Below are positions 27,642-36,288 of a stretch of 64,000 nt of DNA, piece by piece. How positions within the stretch are numbered: position 1 is the stretch's first letter; every line of letters begins with the position of its first letter. Location: NCBI GenBank assembly GCA_937880075.1, contig CALFLM010000060.1, positions 1 to 64,000 of the forward strand, given 5' to 3'. The DNA is from an uncultured Romboutsia sp. (GTDB lineage Bacteria > Bacillota > Clostridia > Peptostreptococcales > Peptostreptococcaceae). Under the pieces are notes generated by a model that did not search any database, was not told where the DNA came from, and was given only the letters and a program-made list of their open reading frames with translations. A program made the translations under genes and the position numbers.

Positions 27642-27670
27642 TAAGAGTGCATTTAGCACTCTTATTTTTT
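27642..27670 (+). terminator. Terminator of murE-symporter unit
   Basis: TAAGAGTGC / GCACTCTTA with loop ATTTA and six T. The T-tract is at the same time the first six bases of the 93-bp module A repeat. Confidence 0.88.
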
Positions 27671-27757
27671 ACGCTTAAGGATATTATAATACTTTAAAAA
27701 ATGTGTATAACTTCTGAATGTAAGTAATATCAATAAATTGGTTTTGAGCGTAAAAAA
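27665..27757 (+). repeat. Module A dispersed element, copy 1 (93 bp)
   Basis: A 93-bp sequence bounded by an 11-bp perfect terminal inverted repeat, TTTTTTACGCT and AGCGTAAAAAA. Copies 2 (47794-47886) and 3 (61087-61179) are the same length and differ from this one at one and two positions. The left end is the T-tract of the upstream terminator. At 27702-27710 it has TGTGTATAA, a one-base variant of the DnaA-box complement found in the other copies. It has no ORF. Confidence 0.9.
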
Positions 27758-27838
27758 GATTTTGAAATGCTTCGCCCACGCAGTGGCTCAAGCAACGGAC
27801 GAAGTCGTTGGCGACATGAGCGAAGCGAATTTTTTATT
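27758..27838 (+). repeat. Module B dispersed repeat, complete copy next to module A
   Basis: An 81-bp sequence running from GATTTTGAAATGCTTCG to GCGAAGCGAATTTTTTATT. It can fold into a branched structure: outer GCTTCG/CGAAGC, a small CCAC-GCA-GTGG hairpin, then CTCA/TGAG enclosing CAACG...CGTTG. A nearly identical copy follows module A at 61180. The rest of the gap to ychF is AT-rich with only the ychF terminator. Confidence 0.88.
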
Positions 27839-27936
27839 GTGATATATATTGTTAAGAATATATATTGACTTATAAATAATAATTTTTAACAAATTTAAAC
27901 TTGGTTGAAAATTTAAATCTTTAAATACTTGCATAT

Positions 27937-27966
27937 AAAAAAGGATAGGCACATTACCTATCCTTT
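27937..27966 (-). terminator. Terminator of ychF
   Basis: Read on the - strand: AAAGGATAGG / CCTATCCTTT stem with a 7-base loop, followed by TTTTTT. It lies 6 bp after the ychF stop. Confidence 0.88.
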
Positions 27967-27971
27967 ATATA

Positions 27972-29069
27972 CTATACGTTAAATCTGAATAATATAACAT
28001 CTCCATCTTTAACTATATACTCTTTACCTTCAAGTCTAACTAATCCTTTTTCTTTAGCAGCAGTCATAGTACCAACTTGTACTAAATCATTAAAGGCTAT
28101 AGTTTCTGCTCTGATAAATCCTCTTTCTATATCAGAATGTATCTTACCACCAGCAGCTGGAGCTTTAGTTCCAACTTTTATAGTCCAAGCTCTAACTTCT
28201 TGAGGTCCAGCAGTTAAGTAAGATATAAGACCAAGTAATGCATAAGAAGATTTTATCAATTTATCAAGACCAGATTGCTCAAGTCCTAATGTTTCTAAGA
28301 ATTCTTTCTTTTCTTCTTCAGTATCAAGTTCAGCTATTTCTGCTTCTATTTGAGCACAAACAACAACAACCTCAGCATTTTCAGTAGCAGCGAATTCTCT
28401 TACTTTAGCAACATATGCATTATTTTCACCTTCATCAGCTAAATCATCTTCACTTACATTTGTAGCATATATTACAGGCTTTGATGTAAGTAAGTTTAAT
28501 GAATCGACGAAAGCTTTTTGATCTTCACTAAAGTCCATAGTTCTAACACATTTACCATCTTCTAAAACTGCCATTATTTCTTTTAAGAATTCAACTTCAG
28601 CAGCTACAGATTTATCAGCTTTAGCGGCCTTAGTTGATTTTTGTATTCTTCTATCTAATATTTCTATATCAGAGAATATTAATTCTAAGTTTATAGTTTC
28701 TATGTCTCTTAAAGGATCAACAGAACCGTCAACGTGAACTACATTTCCATCTTCGAAACATCTGACAACGTGAACTATAGCATCAACCTCTCTTATGTGA
28801 GATAAGAATTTATTTCCTAAACCTTCACCTTTAGAAGCTCCTCTAACAAGTCCAGCTATGTCACAGAACTCTATAGCAGTAGGAACTATTTTTTTAGAGT
28901 CATATAACTCTCTTAATTTCTCTAATCTTTCATCTGGAACAGAAACAACACCAACGTTTGGCTCTATTGTACAGAAAGGATAGTTAGCAGATTCAGCACC
29001 TGCTTGTGTTATTGCATTAAATAGTGTACTTTTACCTACATTTGGTAAACCAACTATACCTAATTTCAT
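27972..29069 (-). CDS. ychF: Redox-regulated ATPase YchF (Obg-related)
   Basis: A 365-residue P-loop protein of the Obg/YchF family, which prefers ATP to GTP and associates with ribosomes. It begins MKLGIVGLPNVGKSTLFNAIT (G1 motif at residues 7-14), has YPFCTIEPNVG (switch I), DIAGLVRGASKGEGLGN (G3), the altered ATNV G4-like motif that explains loss of guanine specificity, and a C-terminal TGS-like domain ending RGFIRAE...KEYIVKDGDVILFRF. I choose ATG 29069 behind AGAGAGGA; an upstream TTG at 29093 would itself contain that binding site. Confidence 0.96.
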   Translation of the reverse strand: MKLGIVGLPNVGKSTLFNAITQAGAESANYPFCTIEPNVGVVSVPDERLEKLRELYDSKKIVPTAIEFCDIAGLVRGASKGEGLGNKFLSHIREVDAIVHVVRCFEDGNVVHVDGSVDPLRDIETINLELIFSDIEILDRRIQKSTKAAKADKSVAAEVEFLKEIMAVLEDGKCVRTMDFSEDQKAFVDSLNLLTSKPVIYATNVSEDDLADEGENNAYVAKVREFAATENAEVVVVCAQIEAEIAELDTEEEKKEFLETLGLEQSGLDKLIKSSYALLGLISYLTAGPQEVRAWTIKVGTKAPAAGGKIHSDIERGFIRAETIAFNDLVQVGTMTAAKEKGLVRLEGKEYIVKDGDVILFRFNV

Positions 29070-29291
29070 ATATATCGTCCTCTCTTTTGTCAATTTTATT
29101 TATAAATTTAAACAACCTATTAAGCTCTGAAATAGGCTTAATAAGCCAACTTATCAAGTTTATTTAATATTTGTGTAGACATACATTCTAATTATACAAC
29201 ATATATATAATAGATGTAAACTATACAATTAAGTTAATACAAATAATAAAAACTTATTTAAAAGTTAATTTTTTATGGTGAGGTTGATTTT

Positions 29292-30401
29292 ATGTTATTT
29301 TCTATAATCTTATTTTCATCTTTAGCGCTTAGTCTTATATTAAAAGGAAGTCATGAAAACATATTTATAGTTTTAGCAACAATAGCATTTTATAAGCAAG
29401 TAATAGTTAATAAAATTTATAAAAATTTAATTTATGGAGCTTTGATTTCATTTATTGGAGTAAACTTGGTTATATCTTTTATATTTAAAGATTACATAGT
29501 AATTAAAGAGACACAACCTGTAAAAGAAAGAGAAGAAACTTTAGTTTTGTTAGTTTCAGAAGGTGAGGATAAAAATTATAATATAAAAGAGCGATCGACA
29601 CAAATTTACTACGAAGAAGGTTATAAAGGGATTATTACGGGTATAAGTAATTTATATAATTATAAAAGCTATTATAGTAAATTAGGGTTTAGTGAATTCA
29701 AGCATAAAGCAGAAGAAATAGCAGAAAAATTAAGGCATAGTTTAGGAAAAGAGTATAGAGTGGTTAATTCATATATGTATTCAAAGCCTTATTTTGAATA
29801 TTCAATAGAGTCAATTATAGAACAAGGATACAAAAAGATAATAATATGTCCTTTATTTATGACAGAAGGTACTGATTACGAGGTTTTCATGAAAAGATAT
29901 CAAGAATTAAATCTTGCATCTAGAAACATTGCAGATGTTGAAGTTTTAGAGCCATTTTATAATGCTAATAATTTAGCACAGCTTTATAAAGATGAAATTT
30001 TAAAGAATATAAGAAAATCAGAAGAAGATAGTGGAGTATTACTAATTGGACTTCATAATAAAAACAATCTAGAACAAGACATATTATTTAGAGAAAAAAT
30101 AAAAAAGTACATAGAAGATGCTGAAAAAGATATAGATGTTCAAATAAAATTACCTCTTTTAGAAAATAATAAAAAAGACATAATTAAATCAGGTGAAGAA
30201 CTTTTAGAATATGGAATAAGCACCTTATATGTTGTTGCACCAACATCTACGATAGATACTATGTATACTAGACATTTGATTAATAGTACACTTGAAGAAT
30301 TAGATATGGGAGACACTAGATTTTATTATATAGATCCACCGGATAAAATAAATACTTTAGTTGATACACTTTATACAAAAATAATACTTATGCAAATTTA
30401 G
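29292..30401 (+). CDS. Membrane-anchored ferrochelatase/CbiX-like protein
   Basis: A 369-residue protein with two or three N-terminal membrane segments (about residues 4-66) and then a soluble region of about 285 residues. That region resembles the class II chelatase fold (ferrochelatase, CbiX/SirB): TLVLLVSEGE as first strand, a long helix with KAEEIAEKLRHSLGKEYRV, NSYMYSKPYFEYSIESIIEQGYKKIIICPLFMTEGTDYEV, and GVLLIGLHNKNN in the second half, where ferrochelatases place a metal-binding histidine (here about residue 254). The similarity is pattern-based and remote. No heme or cobalamin gene is adjacent. Its role is unknown. Confidence 0.55.
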   Translation: MLFSIILFSSLALSLILKGSHENIFIVLATIAFYKQVIVNKIYKNLIYGALISFIGVNLVISFIFKDYIVIKETQPVKEREETLVLLVSEGEDKNYNIKERSTQIYYEEGYKGIITGISNLYNYKSYYSKLGFSEFKHKAEEIAEKLRHSLGKEYRVVNSYMYSKPYFEYSIESIIEQGYKKIIICPLFMTEGTDYEVFMKRYQELNLASRNIADVEVLEPFYNANNLAQLYKDEILKNIRKSEEDSGVLLIGLHNKNNLEQDILFREKIKKYIEDAEKDIDVQIKLPLLENNKKDIIKSGEELLEYGISTLYVVAPTSTIDTMYTRHLINSTLEELDMGDTRFYYIDPPDKINTLVDTLYTKIILMQI

Positions 30402-30483
30402 TAAAAATAAGAGCTATAATATTTTTTATGTACTAAGGTATTATAAAATATATATGCTATGGATAATTTGTAAGATAATAATT

Positions 30484-30583
30484 GCTTTGAGCAACGGATG
30501 TATCTGTAATTGGAGTAAAGATATATTGTTGATGAAATAAAATGTTTCGCTGACACGTCACTCAAACGAAGTGAATTTTTTTA
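30484..30583 (+). repeat. Diverged module B repeat
   Basis: CTTTGAGCAACGGATGTATC...ATATATTGTTG, then TGTTTCGCTGACACGTCACTCAAACGAAGTGAATTTTTTTAT. It has the same order of parts as the other copies but with substitutions. It lies between the chelatase-like gene and the next terminator. The rest of this 370-bp gap is AT-rich without ORF. Confidence 0.65.
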
Positions 30584-30688
30584 TAGCCTGGGAAATATGG
30601 TATTTTTTTGTTATAGTGTGTTTAGATTTTGCTAAAAGTGCGTAAAATATATCAAAAGTTAATGATATAAACATTATAAATTAAAAAT

Positions 30689-30724
30689 AAAGAGTAGAAT
30701 TATTACAATTCTACTCTTTATTTT
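30689..30724 (+). terminator. Terminator before the PHP phosphatase gene
   Basis: AAAGAGTAGAATT / AATTCTACTCTTT, loop ATTAC, then TATTTT. It lies about 290 bp after the chelatase-like gene, beyond a module B repeat, and is the first clear terminator for that gene. Confidence 0.85.
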
Positions 30725-30773
30725 GCTATAATATTACAATAAGAATTATGTTTTAAGAATGGAGGGATTTTAT

Positions 30774-31553
30774 ATGATTGATATTCATTGTCACATTGTT
30801 CCAAATATTGATGATGGAGCAAAAAGTTTAGATGATGCTTTAGAAATGGCTAAAATTGCATATGGCGAAGGTATAAGAAAAATAGTTAACACATCTCATT
30901 ATCATCCAAATTTTGAATATAAAAAAGGAAAAGAACTTTTTGAAAGTGTAAAAGAGTTTAACAATATACTTAAATCAAATAATATAGATATAGAAGTATT
31001 TATAGGAAATGAACTTTACTATAGTGAAGATATAATAGAGATTATAGAACAAAAAGAATTTTATACCTTAAATAATAGTAAATACTTATTAATAGAGTTT
31101 CCGCCTATTAGATTTCCTAAAAATATAGTAGATATAATATATGAAATAAAAATAAGAGGATATATACCGATATTAGCTCATATTGAAAGATATAAAGAAG
31201 TTAAGGAAAACATAAATATAGTTTATGATTGTATAAATGAAGGAGCTTTAATTCAAGTTAATTCATCAAGTATAATTGGTAAAAATGGAAAAGAGTCAGA
31301 AAGAGTAAGCAAAATATTACTTGATAACAATATGATACATTTTATAGCTACAGATGCACATTCAAGTACAAGACGTAGGCCTATAATAATAGAAACATAT
31401 GATTATATAGTTAAAAAATATGGAGAGCAAAAAGCAGAAATGTTATTTACACAAAATCCATATAAAGTTATAGAAAATAAAGAAATATCTATAGAATATC
31501 CTATAAAATATGAAAAATCTAAAGGATTTTTTAAAAAATTATTAAAAAAATAG
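30774..31553 (+). CDS. CpsB/CapC-type PHP-domain tyrosine phosphatase
   Basis: A 259-residue PHP-family metal-dependent hydrolase. Metal ligands: MIDIHCHIVPNIDDGA at the start, NTSHYHPNF near residue 41, IGNELYYSED near 83, LAHIERY near 133, and ATDAHSSTRRRP near 187. The family dephosphorylates tyrosine kinases of the BY type that regulate capsule or polysaccharide synthesis. No capsule gene is nearby, so the target is elsewhere. The K-rich tail may be an interaction region. I choose ATG 30774; an upstream in-frame ATG at 30759 overlaps the GGAGGG ribosome binding site of the chosen start. lgt follows after 10 bp. Confidence 0.9.
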   Translation: MIDIHCHIVPNIDDGAKSLDDALEMAKIAYGEGIRKIVNTSHYHPNFEYKKGKELFESVKEFNNILKSNNIDIEVFIGNELYYSEDIIEIIEQKEFYTLNNSKYLLIEFPPIRFPKNIVDIIYEIKIRGYIPILAHIERYKEVKENINIVYDCINEGALIQVNSSSIIGKNGKESERVSKILLDNNMIHFIATDAHSSTRRRPIIIETYDYIVKKYGEQKAEMLFTQNPYKVIENKEISIEYPIKYEKSKGFFKKLLKK

Positions 31554-31563
31554 AGGTGCAGAA

Positions 31564-32325
31564 ATGGATAGAGTTGCATTTAGTATATTTGGTATAGATA
31601 TCATGTGGTATGGAATACTTATGGCATTAGGAATGATACTAGGAACAATAATAGCTTTAAAAGAAGCAAAAAGAGTAGGAATAAGTGAAGATAGTGTACT
31701 TGACTTAGCTATAATAGCTATACCTATGGGACTTCTTGGTGCAAGATTGTACTATGTTTTATTTAACTGGGATTTTTATTCTCAAAATCCCTCTCAAATA
31801 CTTAACTTTAGAGGTGGCGGGATGGCAATACATGGTGCGCTTATTGCTGGATTGCTTACAGGGTATGTATTTACTAAGGTTAAGAAAATTAATTTCTTAA
31901 AAATGGCAGATGCTGTTATGATAGGTATGCCTCTTGCACAATCCATTGGAAGATGGGGAAATTTTATAAACCAAGAAGCTCATGGAGGACCAACTAATTT
32001 ACCATGGGGAATTATGGTAGATGGAATAAAAGTTCATCCAACATTTTTATATGAATCTATATGGGATGCATTAATATTTGTATTTTTATGGATGTTTAGA
32101 AAGAAAAAGAAATATGAAGGTCAAATTATACTATACTATATAGGTCTTTATTCTCTAGGAAGATTTTTTATAGAAGGACTTAGAACTGACAGTTTAATGA
32201 TAGGATCATTAAAAATGGCACAAGTTATAAGTTTAGCTGGTGTTATTGGTGCTATAATTGCACATATATATTTATCTAAAAAAGAAAAGAACAAAACAAA
32301 AGAAGAAAAACAAGGAGAGAATTAA
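31564..32325 (+). CDS. lgt: Prolipoprotein diacylglyceryl transferase
   Basis: A 253-residue membrane enzyme that moves diacylglycerol from phosphatidylglycerol to the lipobox cysteine of prolipoproteins. Seven hydrophobic segments are seen. Family signature GRWGNFINQEAHGGPT is present near residue 134 and GGGMAIHGALIAG near 86, with HPTFLYES near 160. A short K/E-rich cytoplasmic tail ends the protein. It overlaps nothing: rsmH starts one base after its stop, so the two are probably translationally coupled. Confidence 0.96.
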   Translation: MDRVAFSIFGIDIMWYGILMALGMILGTIIALKEAKRVGISEDSVLDLAIIAIPMGLLGARLYYVLFNWDFYSQNPSQILNFRGGGMAIHGALIAGLLTGYVFTKVKKINFLKMADAVMIGMPLAQSIGRWGNFINQEAHGGPTNLPWGIMVDGIKVHPTFLYESIWDALIFVFLWMFRKKKKYEGQIILYYIGLYSLGRFFIEGLRTDSLMIGSLKMAQVISLAGVIGAIIAHIYLSKKEKNKTKEEKQGEN

Positions 32326-32326
32326 A

Positions 32327-33262
32327 ATGGAATTTCATCACGTGTCCGTACTTTTAAATGAGTGCATAGACAACTTAAATATAAAGCCTGATGGAGTATA
32401 TGTAGACTGTACTATGGGAGGAGCAGGACACTCTAAGGAGATAGTTAAAAGATTGTCTGATAAAGGTCTATTTATAGGATTTGATCAAGATAAAAATGCT
32501 ATAGCTACTGCAAAAGAAAGATTAAGTGAATATAGTGATAGGGTTAGATTTATTCATAGTAATTTTGAAAATATAAAAGAAGAGCTAGCAAAAATAGGTG
32601 TTTATAAAATAGATGGAGTACTTGCTGACTTGGGAGTATCATCTCATCAATTAGATGAAGCGGATAGAGGATTTTCATATATGCAAGATGCTCCACTTGA
32701 TATGAGGATGGATGTAAGATGTGATTTTTCTGCATATGATGTTGTTAATACATATAGCGAAGAGGAGTTAGCTAAAATAATAAAAGATTATGGTGAAGAT
32801 AATTGGGCTAAACGTATAGCTAAATTTATAGTAGAAGAAAGAACAGAAAAAGCAATAGAAACTACAGGAGAACTTGTAGAGGTTATAAAAAAGGCAATAC
32901 CTAAAAAGGCAAGAATAGATGGTCCACATCCTGCAAAAAGAACTTTCCAAGCTATAAGAATAGAGGTTAACAATGAACTTGGGGTAATAACTAAGATGAT
33001 AGATGATGCTGTTTCTATAATGAACGAAGGAGGAAGAGTTTGCATAATAACTTTCCATTCATTAGAAGATAGAATAGTAAAAAATGAATTTAGAGACTTA
33101 GCATTAGATTGTGTATGTCCATCATACTTACCTATATGTCAGTGTGATAAAGAATCACAGGTGAAGGTTATAACTAGAAAGCCAATACTTCCAAGTAAAG
33201 AAGAAATAGAGGAAAACCCAAGATCAAGAAGTGCTAAATTAAGAGTAGCGGAGAGGATATAA
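32327..33262 (+). CDS. rsmH: 16S rRNA (cytosine-1402 N4) methyltransferase
   Basis: A 311-residue SAM-dependent methyltransferase (MraW/RsmH). It methylates C1402 in the decoding region of 16S rRNA. It begins MEFHHVSVLLNECI and has YVDCTMGGAGHS near residue 25, FIGFDQDKNAIATAKERL near 48, GVLADLGVSSHQLDEADRGFS near 100, and HPAKRTFQAIRIEVNNEL near 208. I take ATG 32327 behind CAAGGAGAG; longer reading to 32258 would overlap lgt in another frame. It opens the division cluster, but mraZ, the usual gene before it, is not seen. Confidence 0.96.
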   Translation: MEFHHVSVLLNECIDNLNIKPDGVYVDCTMGGAGHSKEIVKRLSDKGLFIGFDQDKNAIATAKERLSEYSDRVRFIHSNFENIKEELAKIGVYKIDGVLADLGVSSHQLDEADRGFSYMQDAPLDMRMDVRCDFSAYDVVNTYSEEELAKIIKDYGEDNWAKRIAKFIVEERTEKAIETTGELVEVIKKAIPKKARIDGPHPAKRTFQAIRIEVNNELGVITKMIDDAVSIMNEGGRVCIITFHSLEDRIVKNEFRDLALDCVCPSYLPICQCDKESQVKVITRKPILPSKEEIEENPRSRSAKLRVAERI

Positions 33263-33281
33263 TTAAAATAGAATAATAGTT

Positions 33282-33329
33282 AAAAAAGGATTATGGAAAA
33301 TAATTTGATTATTACCATAATCCTTTTTG
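33282..33329 (+). terminator. Terminator after rsmH
   Basis: AAAAAAGGATTATGG / CCATAATCCTTTTT with an 18-base loop. It separates the lgt-rsmH unit from the FtsL-like gene. Confidence 0.82.
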
Positions 33330-33380
33330 TATGCAAAAATATATTATTTATAACATGAAGTGTTTTTAAACACTGTAGTT

Positions 33381-33533
33381 CAAGTGAAGCGAATTTTAAG
33401 CAACGGATGTATCCGAAGCGTCAGCGATGATATATCGTTGGTGATATGAGCGAAGCGAATTTTAAGCACGGATGTATCCGAAGTGTCAGCGATGATATAT
33501 CGCTGGCGATATGAGCGAAGCGAATTTTAAGCA
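33381..33533 (+). repeat. Tandem module B repeats after rsmH
   Basis: Two adjacent units with periods of 66 and 65 bp, marked by GAATTTTAAGC at 33391, 33457 and 33522. Each holds a CGGATGTATCCG hairpin and a second hairpin ATATCG...CGATAT; in unit 1 the second stem has G-U pairs where unit 2 has G-C. Each unit ends in ATGAGCGAAGCGAATTTT, as in the single copies. The rest of this 510-bp gap (33534-33774) is AT-rich; no ORF, promoter not assigned. Confidence 0.82.
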
Positions 33534-33774
33534 ATATATTTATTTGAAATTGGAGTGTGTAGGTATTGTTGGTGATATGAAATATTTTAACGGCATGTAG
33601 TTTGGATGAATTAAATTTTACAGAAAAATCTAATATATAACATAAATTAATATATTGTTTAAAATTTTTAGATATTAATAAGATATTATGTGTTAATTTT
33701 TATATAATTTTTAAAAGGGACATTGAATATTTATCACAAATATATAACTAATTAGAGTATATAGGGGTGGATAT

Positions 33775-34140
33775 ATGAAAAAGAAGATTAAAAATTATAA
33801 AGTTAAAAACATAAATGAATATAAAAAAGAAAATAAGAATAAACATAAAAAGAGACAAGGTAGAAAAATAAAAAAAGTAATACTAAGGTTTGGATTATTC
33901 TTAGTTTGCTTTTTAATGATTATCGTTAATATATGTGGATATTCAGTTATAGGCAATCTTAAATATGATATCTATTATTTAAAAAAAGAACTTAGAGAAG
34001 AGGAAATAAGATTAGATGAGTTAAAAGCTAAAGTAGATACAAATAGCTCTATAAGAGAAATCGAAGAAAGAGCTAAAGAAGAACTTAATATGGATTATCC
34101 TAAGAAAAATCAAATTATATATATCGAAGTAGATAGTTAA
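33775..34140 (+). CDS. FtsL/DivIC-like septum formation protein
   Basis: A 121-residue bitopic membrane protein. A very basic cytoplasmic part (residues 1-40, K/N-rich) is followed by one membrane helix (about 42-62: LRFGLFLVCFLMIIVNICGY) and an extracellular coiled coil (about 70-105: YYLKKELREEEIRLDELKAKVD). This layout and the position just before the class B PBP gene fit FtsL or DivIC, which join DivIB to activate septal wall synthesis. FtsL and DivIC cannot be told apart here from sequence. The start ATG follows AGGGGTGG. Confidence 0.82.
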   Translation: MKKKIKNYKVKNINEYKKENKNKHKKRQGRKIKKVILRFGLFLVCFLMIIVNICGYSVIGNLKYDIYYLKKELREEEIRLDELKAKVDTNSSIREIEERAKEELNMDYPKKNQIIYIEVDS

Positions 34141-34154
34141 AAGGGGTGGTATAC

Positions 34155-36134
34155 TTGAAAAAGATAAAACGAATGAGTAAGAAAAGGTTAGTTCTTGTTC
34201 TTATATTAGCATGTGGTTTGTTTTTGGCGCTTACGTTTAGAACTGGATATCTTCAAATTATAAAAGGGGATTGGTTAAGTACTAAGGCTATTGATCAACA
34301 AACAAGGGAAATACCGATAGAGCCTAAAAGAGGTACTATATATGATAAAAATATGAAAGAAATAGCTGTAAGTGTTACAAAATATACAGTATGGTGTAAG
34401 CCTGTAGAAGTAAAAGATAAAGAGGCAGCAGCAAAGCAAGTATCTGAAATATTAGAGATAGAATATGATGATGTATACAAATCAATATCAAAAAAGAACA
34501 TGGCACTAGTAAAAGTACAAAGATGGATAGATGATGATAAGGCAAGCAAAATAAGAGAAGCTAAAATATCTGGTATATGGGTAGCTGAAGATAATCAGAG
34601 ATATTACCCATATGGAAACTTTGCAGCATATGTTTTAGGTCATACATCAGCAGACTCCCAAGGTATAGCTGGAGTTGAGATGCAATATGATAAGCATTTA
34701 AAAGGAACATCGGGAAAACTTATTGTAAGCACTGATGCATCAGGTAGAGAAATTCCACAAGGTTTAGAAAAATACTATGAACCAGTACAAGGAAATGGTT
34801 TAATACTAACTATTGACGAAGTTATACAGCACTACACTGAAAAAGCTGTTCAGAAAGCATATGAATTAAATAATGCTAAAAGGGTAACTGTAGTAGCTAT
34901 GGACCCTAAAACAGGTGATATATTATCAATGGCATCAAAGCCTGATTATGATCCAAATGACTCAAGAACTCCGATATACCCATATTATGAAGAAGAATTA
35001 GATAAATATGATGATAAGGATAAAATTAAGGGATATTATCAAATGTGGAGAAATCCAGCTGTAAGTGATACATATGAACCAGGCTCTACTTTTAAGTTAA
35101 TAACATCATCAGCTGGGATTGAAGAAAATGTTGTTAAAGAAAGTGATAAGTTCACGTGTAATGGAAGTTTAACAATAGGTGGAAGAAAAATAAAATGTTG
35201 GAGACATTATAGACCTCATGGAGAACAAACATTTGCTGAGGGTGTACAAAACTCTTGTAACCCTGTATTTATGACTATAGCAGAAAGATTAGGGGTAGCT
35301 AAAATGTATGACTATGTAGAGGCTTTTGGTTTTATGGAAAAAACAGGTATAGATTTGCCTGGAGAAGCTAAAGGAATAGTTTATAATGAAAAGAATGTTG
35401 GACCAGTTGAACTTGCAACAATGTCATTCGGGCAATCTATATCAGTAACACCAATGCAGCTTATAAGAGCAATTTCTACAATAGCAAATGATGGGAAAAT
35501 GATGCAACCAAGAGTTGTTAAAGGGTATACTGATAATAAGGGTAATGTAATAGAAGAAATTGAACCTAAAATGGTAAGACAGGTAGTTTCAGAAGATACA
35601 GCTGATAGAATGATGAAGATAGCAGAGTCAGTTGTTAGTAAAGGTGGAGGTCATTCAGCATATATACCAGGATATAGAATAGGTGGAAAAACTGGTACTG
35701 CTCAAAAAGTTGTAGATGGGAGATATGCTCAAGGGAAATACATATGTTCATTTATGGGAATAGCTCCAGCAGATGATCCTCAAATAGTAGTTCTTGCAAT
35801 AGTAGATGAGCCAACTGGTGTAAGTGCATTTGGTAGTACAACAGCAGGTCCTATAATTAAAGAGATAATGAATGATGTATTACCATATTTAGGTGTAGAA
35901 CCAGTATATACGGAAGAAGAAAAGAAAGAGTTGCAAAAAAATAAAGTAGTAGTGCCAGATATAAGAAATCTAGCTATAGAAGATGCAGTTAAAATATTAG
36001 AGGAAAGTAATCTAAAAGCTAACTTAGATCCAGATATAGAAATACAACAAGGCTCAAAAGTGGTAGATATGTTCCCTAAACCAGGGGTTAAAGTGGATGA
36101 AAACTCAAGTATAATGTTATATTTTGATAATTAA
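34155..36134 (+). CDS. spoVD: Class B penicillin-binding protein, SpoVD/FtsI type with PASTA domain
   Basis: A 659-residue transpeptidase: one N-terminal membrane helix (about residues 13-30), PBP dimerisation domain (about 50-230), transpeptidase domain (about 255-585) with active serine in STFK, SCN and KTGT, and one C-terminal PASTA domain (VVPDIRNLAIEDAVKILEESNL...). The PASTA domain and the position before murF with spoVE downstream favour SpoVD, which makes spore cortex peptidoglycan, but a vegetative FtsI role cannot be excluded. I choose TTG 34155 behind AAGGGGTGG; GTG 34146 lies inside that site. It follows the FtsL-like gene by 14 bp. Confidence 0.9.
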   Translation: MKKIKRMSKKRLVLVLILACGLFLALTFRTGYLQIIKGDWLSTKAIDQQTREIPIEPKRGTIYDKNMKEIAVSVTKYTVWCKPVEVKDKEAAAKQVSEILEIEYDDVYKSISKKNMALVKVQRWIDDDKASKIREAKISGIWVAEDNQRYYPYGNFAAYVLGHTSADSQGIAGVEMQYDKHLKGTSGKLIVSTDASGREIPQGLEKYYEPVQGNGLILTIDEVIQHYTEKAVQKAYELNNAKRVTVVAMDPKTGDILSMASKPDYDPNDSRTPIYPYYEEELDKYDDKDKIKGYYQMWRNPAVSDTYEPGSTFKLITSSAGIEENVVKESDKFTCNGSLTIGGRKIKCWRHYRPHGEQTFAEGVQNSCNPVFMTIAERLGVAKMYDYVEAFGFMEKTGIDLPGEAKGIVYNEKNVGPVELATMSFGQSISVTPMQLIRAISTIANDGKMMQPRVVKGYTDNKGNVIEEIEPKMVRQVVSEDTADRMMKIAESVVSKGGGHSAYIPGYRIGGKTGTAQKVVDGRYAQGKYICSFMGIAPADDPQIVVLAIVDEPTGVSAFGSTTAGPIIKEIMNDVLPYLGVEPVYTEEEKKELQKNKVVVPDIRNLAIEDAVKILEESNLKANLDPDIEIQQGSKVVDMFPKPGVKVDENSSIMLYFDN

Positions 36135-36205
36135 AAGCAACATATAGTTAGAAATACCTTCAAAAATATACAAATATAGTATATAATTATTAAGTTGATA
36201 TTTAC

Positions 36206-36245
36206 AAAAGGGCAATGTATATGGATTTATACATTGCCTTTTATT
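36206..36245 (+). terminator. Terminator between spoVD and murF
   Basis: AAAAGG-GCAATGTATA pairs with TATACATTGCCTTTT, with one bulged G. It splits the cluster into separate transcription units or partial read-through. Confidence 0.78.
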
Positions 36246-36288
36246 AAGATAAATATAGTTAGAAATTAAAATATAAGGAGGATTGAGT

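Noticed and set aside
32258..32326. Longer N-terminus for rsmH overlapping lgt
   Set aside because: The extra residues are the lgt tail read in another frame; the RBS and the family's usual start are at 32327.
33391..33533. CRISPR array
   Set aside because: The tandem units are whole repeats of about 65 bp without unique spacers, and no cas gene is in the window.
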